Below are positions 22,753 to 33,538 of a DNA stretch of 64,000 bases, one piece after another. The notes below the pieces were generated by a model, which did no database searches, was not told the DNA's origin, and saw nothing but the letters and a program-made list of their open reading frames with translations. Source of the stretch: Paraburkholderia phytofirmans PsJN (GTDB taxonomy: Bacteria > Pseudomonadota > Gammaproteobacteria > Burkholderiales > Burkholderiaceae); the NCBI RefSeq assembly GCF_000020125.1, contig NC_010681.1, positions 4,030,001 through 4,094,000 on the forward strand. Direction: 5' to 3'. Numbering within the stretch: the stretch's first letter is position 1; each line of letters begins with the position of its first letter. The translations under genes were made by a program, and so were the position numbers.

Positions 22753-24966
22753 TTACCGGGTCGAATCTTGTGAGCTTGCGGACGGCGCGCTGGCGTTGCC
22801 GGATTGAGCGGAGGCGTCGGGTGCGTCAACGAGTTTGGCGCCCAGTGCGGCGCCTACCGCGTCGCGCGTCTGAACGAACTCTTTCTCGAAGTCGAGCGTC
22901 TTGCGCGCGCTCGACATTGCCATCACGACATTCGTGCCGTGCTCGGTGTCTTTGAGCCAGAACCAGAGGCGCCGTTCGCGGACGTAGAACATCGAAAAGA
23001 TGCCCAACACGAGGAGCAGGCTGCCAAGATACACGACTTTTTTGCCCGGCGCGCGCGTCAACTGAAATACCGAAGCTTGCACCTGCTTGAATGAGTCGAG
23101 TTGCAAGTAGACCGGCGATCCATACAAAAAGCTGTCGGATATCGCGTTGATCGAGCTTTGGATGAAACGGCTGGCGTCCGCATTGGCCGTCGCCTGGGGC
23201 TCGCCGAGCTGCTGGCGGGACAGTTGATACAGGTCCCATGTCGAGCCTTCCAGCATGCGCAGCAGCAGACCGGCGGCCTTTTCCTGCTCGCCCTTCGGCA
23301 CCGAATGGTCGATAAAACCGGCGATCGCCTGGAAGCCGCCGACCGTCTGGCCGTTCGGCATCTTGATGCTGTTGTCCGCGCCTGCAAAAAGGGTCAGCAC
23401 GCGCAGCGCGCTTTCTTCCAGATGCTGTTGCAGTTCGGCATTCGAGCCAGGCACCGAGCGCAGCGCGAAACTGTGCGCCGCCGAAGCGCGCATGGCCGGA
23501 TCTTCCAGCGCGGCGCGCAGGTTCATCCATTCCTTGACGGTGCCGCCAGTGTCGGCGGGAATGCGCAGGTAGCGAAACGGATCGTCCGGGTTCACGCGCA
23601 TGCCGGCGAGGAACATCTTTTCGCCCGACACGTCGACCGGCAGCATGTAGTTGTTGTACTCGCGCGCCTGGCCGTCTTTGTCGCGCACCTTGTATTGCAC
23701 CGACGGGCCGACGTTGTGCAGATCGAGCGGCTTCGAGGTCTTCGCGCCGGAGCCGAGGCGCTCGTCGAACGCTTCTTTGAGCGTACGGTGCGCCGCGACG
23801 CCGCGGGCATCGGTCTGGCCGCTGCCGTTCTGGATGTTTTCGACGTTGATCGCGCGGAAATCCGTGAATTCGACCGTCTGGCCGTCGGCGAGCGGCGTGG
23901 CCGTGCTCAACGGCGCGTTGCCGCCGATCGTCCCGCCGAACGGCGCGGTTTTCGCGCTTGCGCCGCTCATCGGGTAGGCGGTCATCTGCATCTGCGAGCC
24001 GCCGTCCTGGAAGCTCGACTGATAGATCGACACGCCGTCGTATGTGAACGGCTTGTTCACTTCGACGCGTGCGGGCACGCGCGCGCCCGTCTTGTGGTCG
24101 ACCACGACGATATCGCTCGCAAACAGCTTCGGCATGCCCGTCGAGTAGTAATCGACGATGAACTTGTTCAGTTCGATCGAAAACGGCAGATCCTGGATCA
24201 GCGAGCCGTCGGGCTGGTTGAGAATCGCCGTGGACACGTGCTGACCTTCCGGCACCCATGCATAGCCGCGGAACGTCGGGTTCGTCTGCGACAGGCGATG
24301 ATCCGGCGTGATGTCGTTGATCACCGTGTTGGCGCGGATCGGCGACTTGTCGAACAGCCACATTTGCAGCTTGATCGGCAGATTGCTGTCGAGCAGACCG
24401 CCGAGGCAGATCACCACGATCGCGAGGTGAGCAGAGATGTAGCCGAACTTGGTCAACGCGCCGCGCTTGGCGGCGATCAAGGTCGCGCCGTCGGACTCAC
24501 GGGTGACGAACTTGTAGCCGAGCTTCGCGGAGAGCCTCGCGAGCAACGCCGCGGTCTGCGCGCGGGAGCCGTGCACCGCGAATTCGCCCTTGTGATGGAA
24601 CGCGCGCAGGCTCCCTTCGCGAACCTTGTCCTTCCAGCTCTTTACGTCGGCGATCATTTTGGGCGCATTGCGTATCACGCACAGCGACACCGACACCATC
24701 AGGAAGCCGAGAATCAGCATGAACCACCACGAGCTGTACACGGTGTACAGGCTCAGCGAGCGGAAGATGTCCGCCCAGAACGGGCCGAACTGATTGACGT
24801 AATTGGGATACGGATCGTCCTGCGTGAGGACGGTACCGATGATGCTGGCGATCGACAGAATCACGAGCAACGAAATGGCAAACCGCATCGAACTCAAGAC
24901 TTCGAGGACGCTGCGCATGACCCGATTGCTCGACTTCGACTGCAAACCCGACGTGGTGACGCTCAT
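22753..24966 (-). CDS. resB: System II cytochrome c biogenesis protein ResB type
   Basis: The 737-residue ResB/Ccs1 protein is the partner of the CcsA-type protein. It has N-terminal helices (FAISLLVILSIASIIGTVL; WWFMLILGFLMVSVSLCVI), a third helix near residue 185 (FGYISAHLAIVVICLGGLL), a large periplasmic domain and a final helix (KVVYLGSLLLVLGIFSMFYV) followed by a cytoplasmic tail. ATG 24966 is preceded by GGAG at five bases. The C-terminal ~30 residues are Ala/Ser-rich. It forms a two-gene operon with the ccsA-type gene; the cytochrome c4 gene upstream is separated by a terminator. Confidence 0.94.
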   Translation of the reverse strand: MSVTTSGLQSKSSNRVMRSVLEVLSSMRFAISLLVILSIASIIGTVLTQDDPYPNYVNQFGPFWADIFRSLSLYTVYSSWWFMLILGFLMVSVSLCVIRNAPKMIADVKSWKDKVREGSLRAFHHKGEFAVHGSRAQTAALLARLSAKLGYKFVTRESDGATLIAAKRGALTKFGYISAHLAIVVICLGGLLDSNLPIKLQMWLFDKSPIRANTVINDITPDHRLSQTNPTFRGYAWVPEGQHVSTAILNQPDGSLIQDLPFSIELNKFIVDYYSTGMPKLFASDIVVVDHKTGARVPARVEVNKPFTYDGVSIYQSSFQDGGSQMQMTAYPMSGASAKTAPFGGTIGGNAPLSTATPLADGQTVEFTDFRAINVENIQNGSGQTDARGVAAHRTLKEAFDERLGSGAKTSKPLDLHNVGPSVQYKVRDKDGQAREYNNYMLPVDVSGEKMFLAGMRVNPDDPFRYLRIPADTGGTVKEWMNLRAALEDPAMRASAAHSFALRSVPGSNAELQQHLEESALRVLTLFAGADNSIKMPNGQTVGGFQAIAGFIDHSVPKGEQEKAAGLLLRMLEGSTWDLYQLSRQQLGEPQATANADASRFIQSSINAISDSFLYGSPVYLQLDSFKQVQASVFQLTRAPGKKVVYLGSLLLVLGIFSMFYVRERRLWFWLKDTEHGTNVVMAMSSARKTLDFEKEFVQTRDAVGAALGAKLVDAPDASAQSGNASAPSASSQDSTR

Positions 24967-24986
24967 TCATACTCCGACTGAACAGC

Positions 24987-25030
24987 AAAAAAGGGTGAAG
25001 GGCTGTCGTAGGCACGACACCCTCACCCTT
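24987..25030 (-). terminator. Terminator between cytochrome c4 gene and resB
   Basis: On the minus strand an imperfect GC-rich stem (AAGGGTGAGGGTGTCG with CGACAGCCCTTCACCC) runs into TTTTTT. It isolates cytochrome c4 from the resB transcript, although both point the same way. Confidence 0.8.
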
Positions 25031-25167
25031 TTCTTGTTTTGTACCGACCTCGCCGGGCCGGTTGCACTTGCGTGCCGACTTGTGAGAAAACGCCGGGCCG
25101 CCCCAGATTTTCTCACGCCCCCGCGGGAAGACTTGGCGCAAAGCGCCAAGTTTGGAGGCACTCGATC

Positions 25168-25821
25168 CTAGTGCAAGCCCGCGATGTAATCGGCTACTGC
25201 CTTGATCTCACTATCCGACAGACGCGTTGCGATCGCATGCATCGGCTCGTTGTTGTTACGCGCGCCCGGACCTTGCGTGAACGCCAGCAACTGCGCCACC
25301 GTGTATTCCGACCACTGCCCCGAGAGCCGCGGATACTGCGACGGAATCCCTTGACCGGTCGGCCCGTGACAGCTCGCGCACGCCGGCACGCCCTTGTCGG
25401 CGATCCCGCCGCGATAAATCTTCTGGCCGAGCGGAACGGTGTCTTTGTTGTGCGCGTAGCCTGGCTTCGGGGTCTGCGCCGCAAAATACGCCGCAACGTT
25501 GACCATGTCCTGATCAGACAACGCTGCCGCCATGCCCGCCATGATCGCATTGTTGCGCGCTGGCTGCTTGGCGCCCGGCTGGGTCTTGAAGTCCTTGAGC
25601 TGCTTGACGAGATACTCAGGGTGCTGGCCCGCCAGCTTCGGGTATGCGCCGCCAGCGCTATTGCCGTCTGCCCCGTGACATGACGCGCATACCTGCACCG
25701 CGATTGCCTGCCCCCGATTGACGTCCGGCTTTGCCGGTTCTGCTGCTCGTGCCTGAATTGCCAAACCTGAAAGACCTGCCGCTACATGAAGCACCATCAG
25801 AGTCTTGCTCAGTCGATTCAT
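25168..25821 (-). CDS. Di-haem cytochrome c4
   Basis: This 217-residue periplasmic cytochrome has a signal peptide ending ARA (mature from AEPAKPD). Its two tandem cytochrome c domains each carry one CxxCH (VCASCHGADGN and ACASCHGPTGQG) and a distal Met (NAIMAGMAAALSD; EPMHAIATRLSD). KLAGQHPEYLVKQLKDFK and RLSGQWSEYTVAQLLAFT show the internal duplication. It would carry electrons between the bc1 complex and terminal oxidases. ATG 25821 fits the signal peptide; a GTG six bases upstream is possible. The substrate haem proteins and the resB/ccsA machinery are adjacent. Confidence 0.93.
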   Translation of the reverse strand: MNRLSKTLMVLHVAAGLSGLAIQARAAEPAKPDVNRGQAIAVQVCASCHGADGNSAGGAYPKLAGQHPEYLVKQLKDFKTQPGAKQPARNNAIMAGMAAALSDQDMVNVAAYFAAQTPKPGYAHNKDTVPLGQKIYRGGIADKGVPACASCHGPTGQGIPSQYPRLSGQWSEYTVAQLLAFTQGPGARNNNEPMHAIATRLSDSEIKAVADYIAGLH

Positions 25822-26085
25822 TCGCACACCCTGTCTCGTCTTGTGGGATTTTTAGAGAGCTCCTGGACCTGCCGCTGCGCGCCAGGTCCGGCGTTTTCTT
25901 GAAGGTTTTGCAAAACACGACGGCGACCGAGTGACCGCCAGGAGCCGCCAAGGCACGTGGGCTGGCCCCCTCAGGTTTTCAGTAAACCATCGTATTGTAC
26001 AATAACTCGCTAATCGCTAAGACGCCAGTCGGGCTTGACCCGTCCCCACTCCGGGTTCCCCGGCGTCTCGAATCTCGGCCTGATC

Positions 26086-26739
26086 ATGTCCTTCCTGCTC
26101 CACCAATCCCGCTTTTTCACGACGGTCAATCACTTGCGTGATCTGCCGGCGACTTCGCAACCCGAGATCTGCTTTGCGGGGCGCTCGAACGCGGGCAAGT
26201 CGACGGCCATCAATATTCTGTGCAATCAGAAGCGCTTGGCCTTCGCCAGCAAGACGCCGGGACGCACGCAGCATATCAATTACTTTTCGGTGGGTAAGGC
26301 GGATGAGCCGACCGCGCATCTGGTCGATCTGCCCGGTTACGGCTACGCGGAAGTGCCGGGCGCCGCCAAGGCGCACTGGGAAGCGCTGCTGTCCACCTAT
26401 CTGCAAACGCGCTCGCAGCTGCGCGGCATGATCCTGATGATGGACTCGCGCCGCCCGTTGACGGATCTGGATCGCCGCATGATCGAGTGGTTCGCGCCGA
26501 CCGGCAAGCCGATCCACACGCTGCTGACCAAGTGCGACAAATTGACCCGCCAGGAAAGCGTCAACGCATTGCGTGCGACGCAGAAAGGTCTGGCTGAGTA
26601 CCGCACCGCCGGCTATCAGGGCGAACTGACCGCCCAGCTGTTCTCCGCGCTCAAACGCGTCGGCATCGACGAAGCACACGAGCTGATTGAAAGCTGGCTG
26701 ATCCCCAGTGACAAAGGCGAAACGGACGCCGCTCAGTAA
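26086..26739 (+). CDS. engB: Ribosome biogenesis GTPase EngB (YihA/YsxC)
   Basis: This 217-residue TrmE-Era-EngA-like GTPase is needed for 50S subunit maturation. The G1 loop is [13 protein letters not shown]2 lies in [13 protein letters not shown]3 is [10 protein letters not shown] and G4 is TKCDKL. The N-terminal [13 protein letters not shown] is typical. I chose ATG 26086 because the extra residues of the longer frame (from 26035) do not match the family. It is divergent from cytochrome c4; a 257-codon frame on the other strand is a shadow. Confidence 0.95.
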   Translation: MSFLLHQSRFFTTVNHLRDLPATSQPEICFAGRSNAGKSTAINILCNQKRLAFASKTPGRTQHINYFSVGKADEPTAHLVDLPGYGYAEVPGAAKAHWEALLSTYLQTRSQLRGMILMMDSRRPLTDLDRRMIEWFAPTGKPIHTLLTKCDKLTRQESVNALRATQKGLAEYRTAGYQGELTAQLFSALKRVGIDEAHELIESWLIPSDKGETDAAQ

Positions 26740-27990
<1,251 letters not shown>

Positions 27991-28031
27991 CTCGACGAGC
28001 CGCCTTGCGGGGCAACTCGGGTGTTGTAATG

Positions 28032-28069
28032 AACGGAGGACGACTTGTGTGTCGTGCCTCCGTTTTTTT
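28032..28069 (+). terminator. Rho-independent terminator after hemB
   Basis: A stem AACGGAGG-CGAC pairing with GTCG-CCTCCGTT (one small bulge) is followed by T7. It lies 42 bp after the hemB stop. The remaining ~215 bp up to the convergent dsbD end hold no feature I can support. Confidence 0.88.
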
Positions 28070-28284
28070 GTTCAAGCGTTCGCGGTTGGTCTGTTTCGGT
28101 CATGATCGGCTTGCGCTCGACATTCAGCTGCGGGCGCTGCGCTTCGCGCGCGACTCCCAGTTGCATGGAAGTGCCGCCTGACCATGCATCGGTTCCCTGA
28201 GGTTACTGATCGACATCGCGATGGTTGATTGGCCGTCGATCGTCGCGGGCGCCACCGACGCCGCGATAGACCGACTGCTACCCG

Positions 28285-30165
28285 TTACGCGCCGGGCGCA
28301 CTCGCCCGATCCAGACTGCGCAAGAATTTATCCGCCGACTCATATCCCACGACGCGCAGCACTTCCTTGCCACGCTGATCGAAAAAGATAATCCCGGGCG
28401 GCCCGAACAGGCTGAAGCGCTTGAGCAGCGCTTGATCGGCGGTGTTGTTCGCGGTCACATCGGCGCGCAACAGGTTCATCTGCGTCAATTTCGCCTGAAC
28501 ACGCGGGTCACTGAAGGTGAATTTCTCCATTTCCTTGCAGCTCACGCACCAGTCCGCGTAAAAATCGAGCATGGCGGGCTGTGCAGCCGATTTGACGGCC
28601 TGGTCGAGTTCATTCGATGAGCGAACTGGAGCGAACGTCAGATCGCCCTGCGGCGCGCTGTCCGGCTTATTCGACGCGCTCGCGACACCCGCTTCCCCGC
28701 CACGCGCCGCCAGCACGGCAAGCGGACGCAGCGGATCGGAGGAGCCTGCCGCCAACCCGACCAGCAGCACTGCAGCCCAGATAGCGAAGGCAGCGCCAAT
28801 GCCTCGGCCAAGCCTGCGCCACACGGAAGCCTCCGCGGTCGGTGCCGAAAATAAGCCGAGAGAGGCCGAGGCGACCAGCAACCAGAGCGCGCTCAAAAGC
28901 ATCGTCGCCGTCGCGCCAAGCACCGGCCAAACGATCCATAACGCGGCCGCAAGCAGCACGACGCCGAAGAACACCTTGACGCCGTCCATCCATGCGCCAG
29001 CGCGCGGCAACAGCGTGCCCGCACCAAAGCCGAGGATCAGCAGCGGCACGCCCAGACCCAGCCCCATCGAGAACAGCGCCGCACCGCCTAGCACGGCGTC
29101 GCCCGTATGCGCGATGAACGCCAGCACCGCAAAGAGCGGCGCGGTCATGCATGCACCGACCACCAGCGCGGACAGCGCGCCCATGACGGCAACCGCCGCA
29201 AACTTTCCACCCGAGCGCCCAGAGGACGCGCGCGAAACGCCGTCCTGCCAACGTTGCGGCAGCGCGATATCGAAGCCCGCAATCAGGGTCAGCGCGAAAA
29301 TGGTCAAAAGTACGCCGAATGCGCCGAGCACCCACGGATTCTGTAGCCACGCGCCGAGACTCTGCCCGACCAACGCAGCGGCGATACCGAGCGCCGTGTA
29401 TACGAGCGCCATGCCGACAACATAGGCCAGCGACAGCGCAAATCCGCGGGCACGCGTCACGCGCGCACCTTCTCCGATGATGATCGCCGAGAGAATCGGA
29501 ATCATCGGATACGAACAGGGGAGCAGACTGAGCACGGCGCCGGCGACAAAAAAGAGCCCAACGATCGCGAAGAAACCACCGCCTTGCAGCAGCGACTGCG
29601 CGTAGTCGGCGCTGGTGGCGCGGTCGTACCACGAGGTGCCCGCCGCGGCGGCGGAAGGCTGTGCGACGTCGGCTACCGGAGTTGCCACGCTGCCGGCCGC
29701 CTGAAGTGCTGCGCCGCTCACGTGATACACGCGCTCCATCGGCGGATAGCAGATGCCCGCATCGGCACAGCCTTGCGACGTCACCGCCAGATCGAACGGC
29801 CCGGCTGCCTGTTTAACGGGAATCCGGATCGTCAGTTCATTGCGATAAGTCTCGACGTTCTTGTTAAAAGTCTGATCGAACTTGATGTGGCCAGCCGGCA
29901 ATTGCGGCTCGCCGATCGTGGTCGTGCCGTTGCGCGTCGCGAACGCAAAGCGCTCGCGGTACATGTAGTAACCGTCCGCGATCTTGTAGGTCACGTCGAC
30001 TTCGCCGGGCTTCTCCGACGCGCTGAATTTGAACGCGACCGCGGGATCCAGAAAATCGTCCGCCGCGCGGGCGAGCGTGCCGAACTGCGCGAAGATCAGG
30101 CAACCGAACAGGAAGAATACGGTGCGCAGCGCATTGCGCGCGCGCCGGTCGAGGCCTTTAAACAT
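28285..30165 (-). CDS. dsbD: Thiol:disulfide interchange protein DsbD
   Basis: This 626-residue inner-membrane protein moves reducing power from cytoplasmic thioredoxin to the periplasm. A signal sequence ends ARA. The N-terminal alpha domain has its cysteine pair in QGCADAGICYPP. Eight membrane helices carry the central pair (LLPCSYPMIP and VGACMTAPL), and the C-terminal thioredoxin domain has ADWCVSCKEMEKF. All six redox cysteines are present. ATG 30165 gives the signal peptide but overlaps the last 8 bases of cutA and has no clear ribosome binding site, so translation probably depends on cutA. It is likely to feed DsbC/cytochrome c maturation, fitting the nearby ccs genes. Confidence 0.95.
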   Translation of the reverse strand: MFKGLDRRARNALRTVFFLFGCLIFAQFGTLARAADDFLDPAVAFKFSASEKPGEVDVTYKIADGYYMYRERFAFATRNGTTTIGEPQLPAGHIKFDQTFNKNVETYRNELTIRIPVKQAAGPFDLAVTSQGCADAGICYPPMERVYHVSGAALQAAGSVATPVADVAQPSAAAAGTSWYDRATSADYAQSLLQGGGFFAIVGLFFVAGAVLSLLPCSYPMIPILSAIIIGEGARVTRARGFALSLAYVVGMALVYTALGIAAALVGQSLGAWLQNPWVLGAFGVLLTIFALTLIAGFDIALPQRWQDGVSRASSGRSGGKFAAVAVMGALSALVVGACMTAPLFAVLAFIAHTGDAVLGGAALFSMGLGLGVPLLILGFGAGTLLPRAGAWMDGVKVFFGVVLLAAALWIVWPVLGATATMLLSALWLLVASASLGLFSAPTAEASVWRRLGRGIGAAFAIWAAVLLVGLAAGSSDPLRPLAVLAARGGEAGVASASNKPDSAPQGDLTFAPVRSSNELDQAVKSAAQPAMLDFYADWCVSCKEMEKFTFSDPRVQAKLTQMNLLRADVTANNTADQALLKRFSLFGPPGIIFFDQRGKEVLRVVGYESADKFLRSLDRASAPGA

Positions 30166-30490
30166 GGAGAGGACGTCGAGTTTCAGCAGTGATCCACTGG
30201 CCGTACGCGGCGGACGCCGTCGCTTGCCATGAGAGAATTTCCGGCGTGTCGTAGGGATGATGAGCCTGAATGTACTGCTCGAGTTCGAGCGCGCGTGCCG
30301 CGCTGGTCTTGAACAGCAACTGGATTTCCTGCGCGGTTTCAACCGCTCCCTGCCAGTGATAGCTGGACTGCACGGAGCCCAATTGCGTGACACAGGCGCA
30401 TAGCCGCACGGCCAGAGCATCCGCCGCAAGCTTCTGAGCCACGGCCGCATCCGGCACCGTCGTCAGAATCAAGGTCACATTCACGCTCAC
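30158..30490 (-). CDS. cutA: CutA1 divalent-ion tolerance protein
   Basis: The 110-residue protein is a trimeric CutA1 fold protein, linked genetically to copper tolerance and, in enterics, encoded beside dsbD. Conserved blocks are VTLILTTVPDAAVAQKLA, CACVTQLGSVQSSYHWQG, EIQLLFKTSAARALELEQYIQAHHPYDTPEIL and ASAAYGQWI. The start is GTG 30490, preceded by GGAG at six bases; the longer frame to 30535 has no ribosome binding site. Its stop lies within the dsbD start region. Confidence 0.93.
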   Translation of the reverse strand: MSVNVTLILTTVPDAAVAQKLAADALAVRLCACVTQLGSVQSSYHWQGAVETAQEIQLLFKTSAARALELEQYIQAHHPYDTPEILSWQATASAAYGQWITAETRRPLHV

Positions 30491-30613
30491 AGATGGCTCC
30501 GGCACGGCACGATTCAGGTGCCGATATCGTATCACCTAGCCTTGTCTGCTCGCTGACCGCTCCGCGGCAACCATGCGGCGGATGGCCGCGGCCAACGCCC
30601 GACGCTACAAACA

Positions 30614-30642
30614 AAAAAGCCAGGCTTGGCGCCTGGCTTTTT
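30614..30642 (-). terminator. Terminator after rplQ
   Basis: Arms AAAAAGCCAGGC and GCCTGGCTTTTT flank a 5-nt loop, 16 bp past the rplQ stop. It ends the whole ribosomal protein series and could also stop transcription from the other strand. Confidence 0.9.
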
Positions 30643-30657
30643 CAGATGCTCGGAAGC

Positions 30658-31050
30658 TTACTCAGCTTCTTGCACTTCGACTTCTTCAACTTCCGGACGG
30701 TCGAGCAATTCGACCAGTGCCATCGGCGCGTTGTCGCCAACGCGGAAGCCGAACTTCAGGACGCGCAGGTAGCCGCCCGGACGGGTAGCGTAACGCGGGC
30801 CCAGCACTTCGAACAGCTTCGTGACCGAGTCACGATCGCGCAGGCGATTGAACGCCAGACGACGATTTGCCAGCGAAGGCTTCTTGCCGAGCGTGATCAG
30901 CGGCTCGACAACTTTACGGAGTTCTTTTGCTTTCGGCAGCGTGGTCTTGATGACTTCGTGCTCGATCAGCGAGTTGGACATATTACGGAGCATTGCCAGA
31001 CGGTGGCTGCTCGTGCGGTTCAGTTTCCGCAAACCATGACGGTGACGCAT
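30658..31050 (-). CDS. rplQ: 50S ribosomal protein L17
   Basis: This 130-residue protein of the large subunit, near the exit tunnel, starts [24 protein letters not shown] and contains [29 protein letters not shown], both L17 hallmarks. The C-terminal tail is acidic ([17 protein letters not shown]). It is the last gene of the alpha operon, 182 bp after rpoA, with its own promoter/terminator composite in the gap. Confidence 0.97.
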   Translation of the reverse strand: MRHRHGLRKLNRTSSHRLAMLRNMSNSLIEHEVIKTTLPKAKELRKVVEPLITLGKKPSLANRRLAFNRLRDRDSVTKLFEVLGPRYATRPGGYLRVLKFGFRVGDNAPMALVELLDRPEVEEVEVQEAE

Positions 31051-31135
31051 GTTAATTCCTTCGATTTAAAGTTTTGGTCCAGCTCTTCTATCGCATTCAA
31101 TTCACCCGAAGGTGTGAGTGCACGGGCCGGTAGTG

Positions 31136-31177
31136 AAAAAAGACAAGACGCGGATTTTAAAGGAAAATCCGCGTCTT
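31136..31177 (-). terminator. Perfect hairpin with T-run between rpoA and rplQ
   Basis: Perfect 14-bp arms (31145-31158 and 31164-31177, AAGACGCGGATTTT type) and a 5-nt loop are followed three bases later by T6 on the minus strand. It overlaps a promoter-like sequence for rplQ. Confidence 0.75.
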
Positions 31178-31183
31178 TGCCAG
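31154..31183 (-). promoter_or_regulatory. Putative rplQ promoter inside the hairpin
   Basis: The minus strand reads CTGGCA, 18 bp, TAAAAT. The -10 falls across the hairpin loop and 3' arm, so transcripts starting here (near 31147) would lack the hairpin. Confidence 0.45.
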
Positions 31184-31208
31184 TGCAGCGGCGGGTTGTG
31201 TCCCGAGA

Positions 31209-31242
31209 TTACTTGTCGACTTACTTGTCGACTTACTTGTCC
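31209..31242 (-). repeat. 12-bp tandem repeat giving three in-frame stops at the rpoA end
   Basis: The unit GTCGACAAGTAA follows the real end of rpoA (GGACAAGTAA) twice more. The stops lie at 31233-31235, 31221-31223 and 31209-31211, all in frame, each preceded by Asp-Lys codons. Confidence 0.95.
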
Positions 31243-32210
31243 AACCCTGCCGGCGGCCAGTTTTCGAGTTTCATGCCGAGCGTCAAACCACGCGACGCCA
31301 GTACTTCCTTGATTTCGTTCAGCGACTTGCGGCCCAGATTCGGCGTCTTCAGCAACTCGTTTTCCGTGCGCTGGATCAGGTCGCCGATGTAGTAGATGTT
31401 CTCGGCCTTCAGGCAGTTCGCGGAACGAACCGTCAGTTCGAGATCATCGACCGGACGCAGCAGGATCGGATCGATCTGCGGCGCACGCGACGGCGCTTCA
31501 GCCGTTGCTTCGGTGCCTTCCAGTGCAGCGAAGACCGACAGTTGATCGACCAGAATGCGCGCCGACTGGCGGATCGCTTCTTCCGGCGAAATCACACCGT
31601 TGGTTTCGATGTTCATCACGAGCTTGTCGAGGTCGGTACGCTGTTCGACGCGAGCGCTTTCAACGGCGTAGCTCACGCGGCGAACCGGCGAGAACGACGC
31701 GTCCAGCACGATACGGCCGATGATCTTGGCCGACTCTTCGCCATAACGACGCACATTGCCCGGCACGTAGCCGCGGCCCTTTTCGACCTTGATCTGCACG
31801 TCGAGCTTGCCGCCCTTCGACAGATGCGCAATCACGTGATCCGGGTTGATCACTTCACAATCATGCGCGAGTTCAATGTCGCCAGCGGTGACAACGCCTT
31901 CGCCTTCCTTGCGCAGCGTAACCGTCACTTCGTCACGGTTGTGCAGCTTGAACACCACGCCCTTCAGGTTCAACAACAGGTTGACCACATCCTCTTGCAC
32001 ACCGTCGAGCGTCGAATACTCATGCACGACGCCTGCGATCGTCACCTCGGTCGGCGCATAGCCGATCATCGACGACAGCAGCACGCGCCGGAGCGCGTTA
32101 CCCAAGGTGTGGCCGTAACCGCGTTCAAACGGTTCCATGACCACTTTCGCATGGCTCTCACCAAGCGATTCAACAGCGATGATCTTGGGCTTCAACAAAC
32201 TGGTTTGCAT
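31233..32210 (-). CDS. rpoA: RNA polymerase alpha subunit
   Basis: The 325-residue alpha subunit dimerises to assemble core polymerase. The N-terminal domain includes [24 protein letters not shown] and the C-terminal domain [23 protein letters not shown], where the Arg, Asn, Lys and Glu used for UP-element and activator contacts in E. coli are conserved. It ends PPAGLDK. The stop codon is repeated twice downstream in frame. It follows rpsD by 124 bp in the alpha operon. Confidence 0.98.
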
Positions 32211-32334
32211 AGGTTTTCCTTTTCAATACCCTCGGCTCGTTACACCGATAAGGCTGACCGGTAACAACCTGAAAATAAACAGCCGAGACGCCTCCTTGCA
32301 TAGCGCAATCGAGGTGCCCCGGCCGTTAATCCGA

Positions 32335-32958
32335 TTACCGCGAATACAATTCGACGATCAGGCTTTCGTTGATATCGCCAGCGATGTCGCTGCGTTCCGG
32401 CTTCTGCTTGAACGTACCTTCGAACTTCTTCGAATCGACAGCGACCCAGCTCGGCATACCACCTTGCTCAGCCAGCGACAGCGCTTCGAGAATACGCGCC
32501 TGCTTCTTCTTCGTTTCGCGCACCGCGACGACGTCGCCAGCCTTCACTTGCATCGACGGGATGTTCGACACGACGCCGTTCACGACGATCGCCTTGTGGC
32601 TCACGAGCTGACGTGCTTCAGCGCGCGTGGAGCCGAAGCCCATGCGGTACACGACGTTGTCCAGACGCGATTCGAGCAATTGCAGCAGGTTTTCACCCGT
32701 GTTGCCCTTCAGGCGGTCGGCTTCAGCGAAGTAACGACGGAATTGACGCTCGAGGACACCGTAGATGCGCTTCACTTTTTGCTTTTCGCGCAGCTGCGTG
32801 CCGTAGTCGGACGTACGAGCGCCCGAGGTGCGGCCGTGTTGGCCGGGCTTGCTGTCAAGCTTGCACTTGTCAGCGAGCGAACGACGGGCGCTCTTCAGGA
32901 AGAGGTCAGTGCCTTCACGGCGGGACAGCTTGGCCTTAGGGCCGATATAACGTGCCAC
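32335..32958 (-). CDS. rpsD: 30S ribosomal protein S4
   Basis: This 207-residue primary 16S rRNA-binding protein starts [21 protein letters not shown] and has the S4 RNA-binding fold in [32 protein letters not shown]. Only one cysteine (DKCKLD) is present, so the zinc site of some S4 proteins is absent. In E. coli, S4 is the translational repressor of the alpha operon; a pseudoknot target was not identified here. Gaps of ~147 bp to rpsK and ~124 bp to rpoA flank it. Confidence 0.97.
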   Translation of the reverse strand: MARYIGPKAKLSRREGTDLFLKSARRSLADKCKLDSKPGQHGRTSGARTSDYGTQLREKQKVKRIYGVLERQFRRYFAEADRLKGNTGENLLQLLESRLDNVVYRMGFGSTRAEARQLVSHKAIVVNGVVSNIPSMQVKAGDVVAVRETKKKQARILEALSLAEQGGMPSWVAVDSKKFEGTFKQKPERSDIAGDINESLIVELYSR

Positions 32959-33105
32959 GTTGATTCCTTTGTTGATTGATCACGCGGATGCATGCACCCG
33001 CGCTAGTCCGAACCCTTTGGGCCGAACGGTGGGCTTAGTCAATTCAATAACGCAAGCAGCCTGCCGCCGCCCAAGGCGGCAACAGGCGCTAGCAAAATCG
33101 GCGTC

Positions 33106-33510
33106 TTAGATACGACGACGCTTCGGCGGACGGCAGCCGTTGTGCGGGACCGGCGTCACGTCGGAGATCGCGGTGATCTTGATGCCAAGACCATGCAACG
33201 CGCGCACCGCCGACTCACGGCCAGGACCAGGGCCCTTGATCCGCACTTCGAGGTTCTTCACGCCGTATTCCATCGCCACGCGGCCAGCCGATTCGGCTGC
33301 CACCTGGGCTGCAAACGGGGTCGATTTACGCGAACCCTTGAAGCCCTGACCACCCGACGTTGCCCAGGCAAGCGCATTGCCTTGACGATCGGTGATCGTG
33401 ATGATGGTGTTGTTGAACGACGCGTGAACGTGAACCACGCCCTCGGCGACGTTCTTCTTGACCTTCTTGCGAACGCGTTGCGCCGCGGAGTTGTTCGAAG
33501 CCTTAGCCAT
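33106..33510 (-). CDS. rpsK: 30S ribosomal protein S11
   Basis: The 134-residue platform protein shows [29 protein letters not shown], the S11 signature, and ends [17 protein letters not shown] basic N-terminal extension ([11 protein letters not shown]) is typical. It lies 28 bp after rpsM. Confidence 0.97.
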   Translation of the reverse strand: MAKASNNSAAQRVRKKVKKNVAEGVVHVHASFNNTIITITDRQGNALAWATSGGQGFKGSRKSTPFAAQVAAESAGRVAMEYGVKNLEVRIKGPGPGRESAVRALHGLGIKITAISDVTPVPHNGCRPPKRRRI

Positions 33511-33538
33511 TACGTTTTCCTGTAACTGTCAGTTCCGC

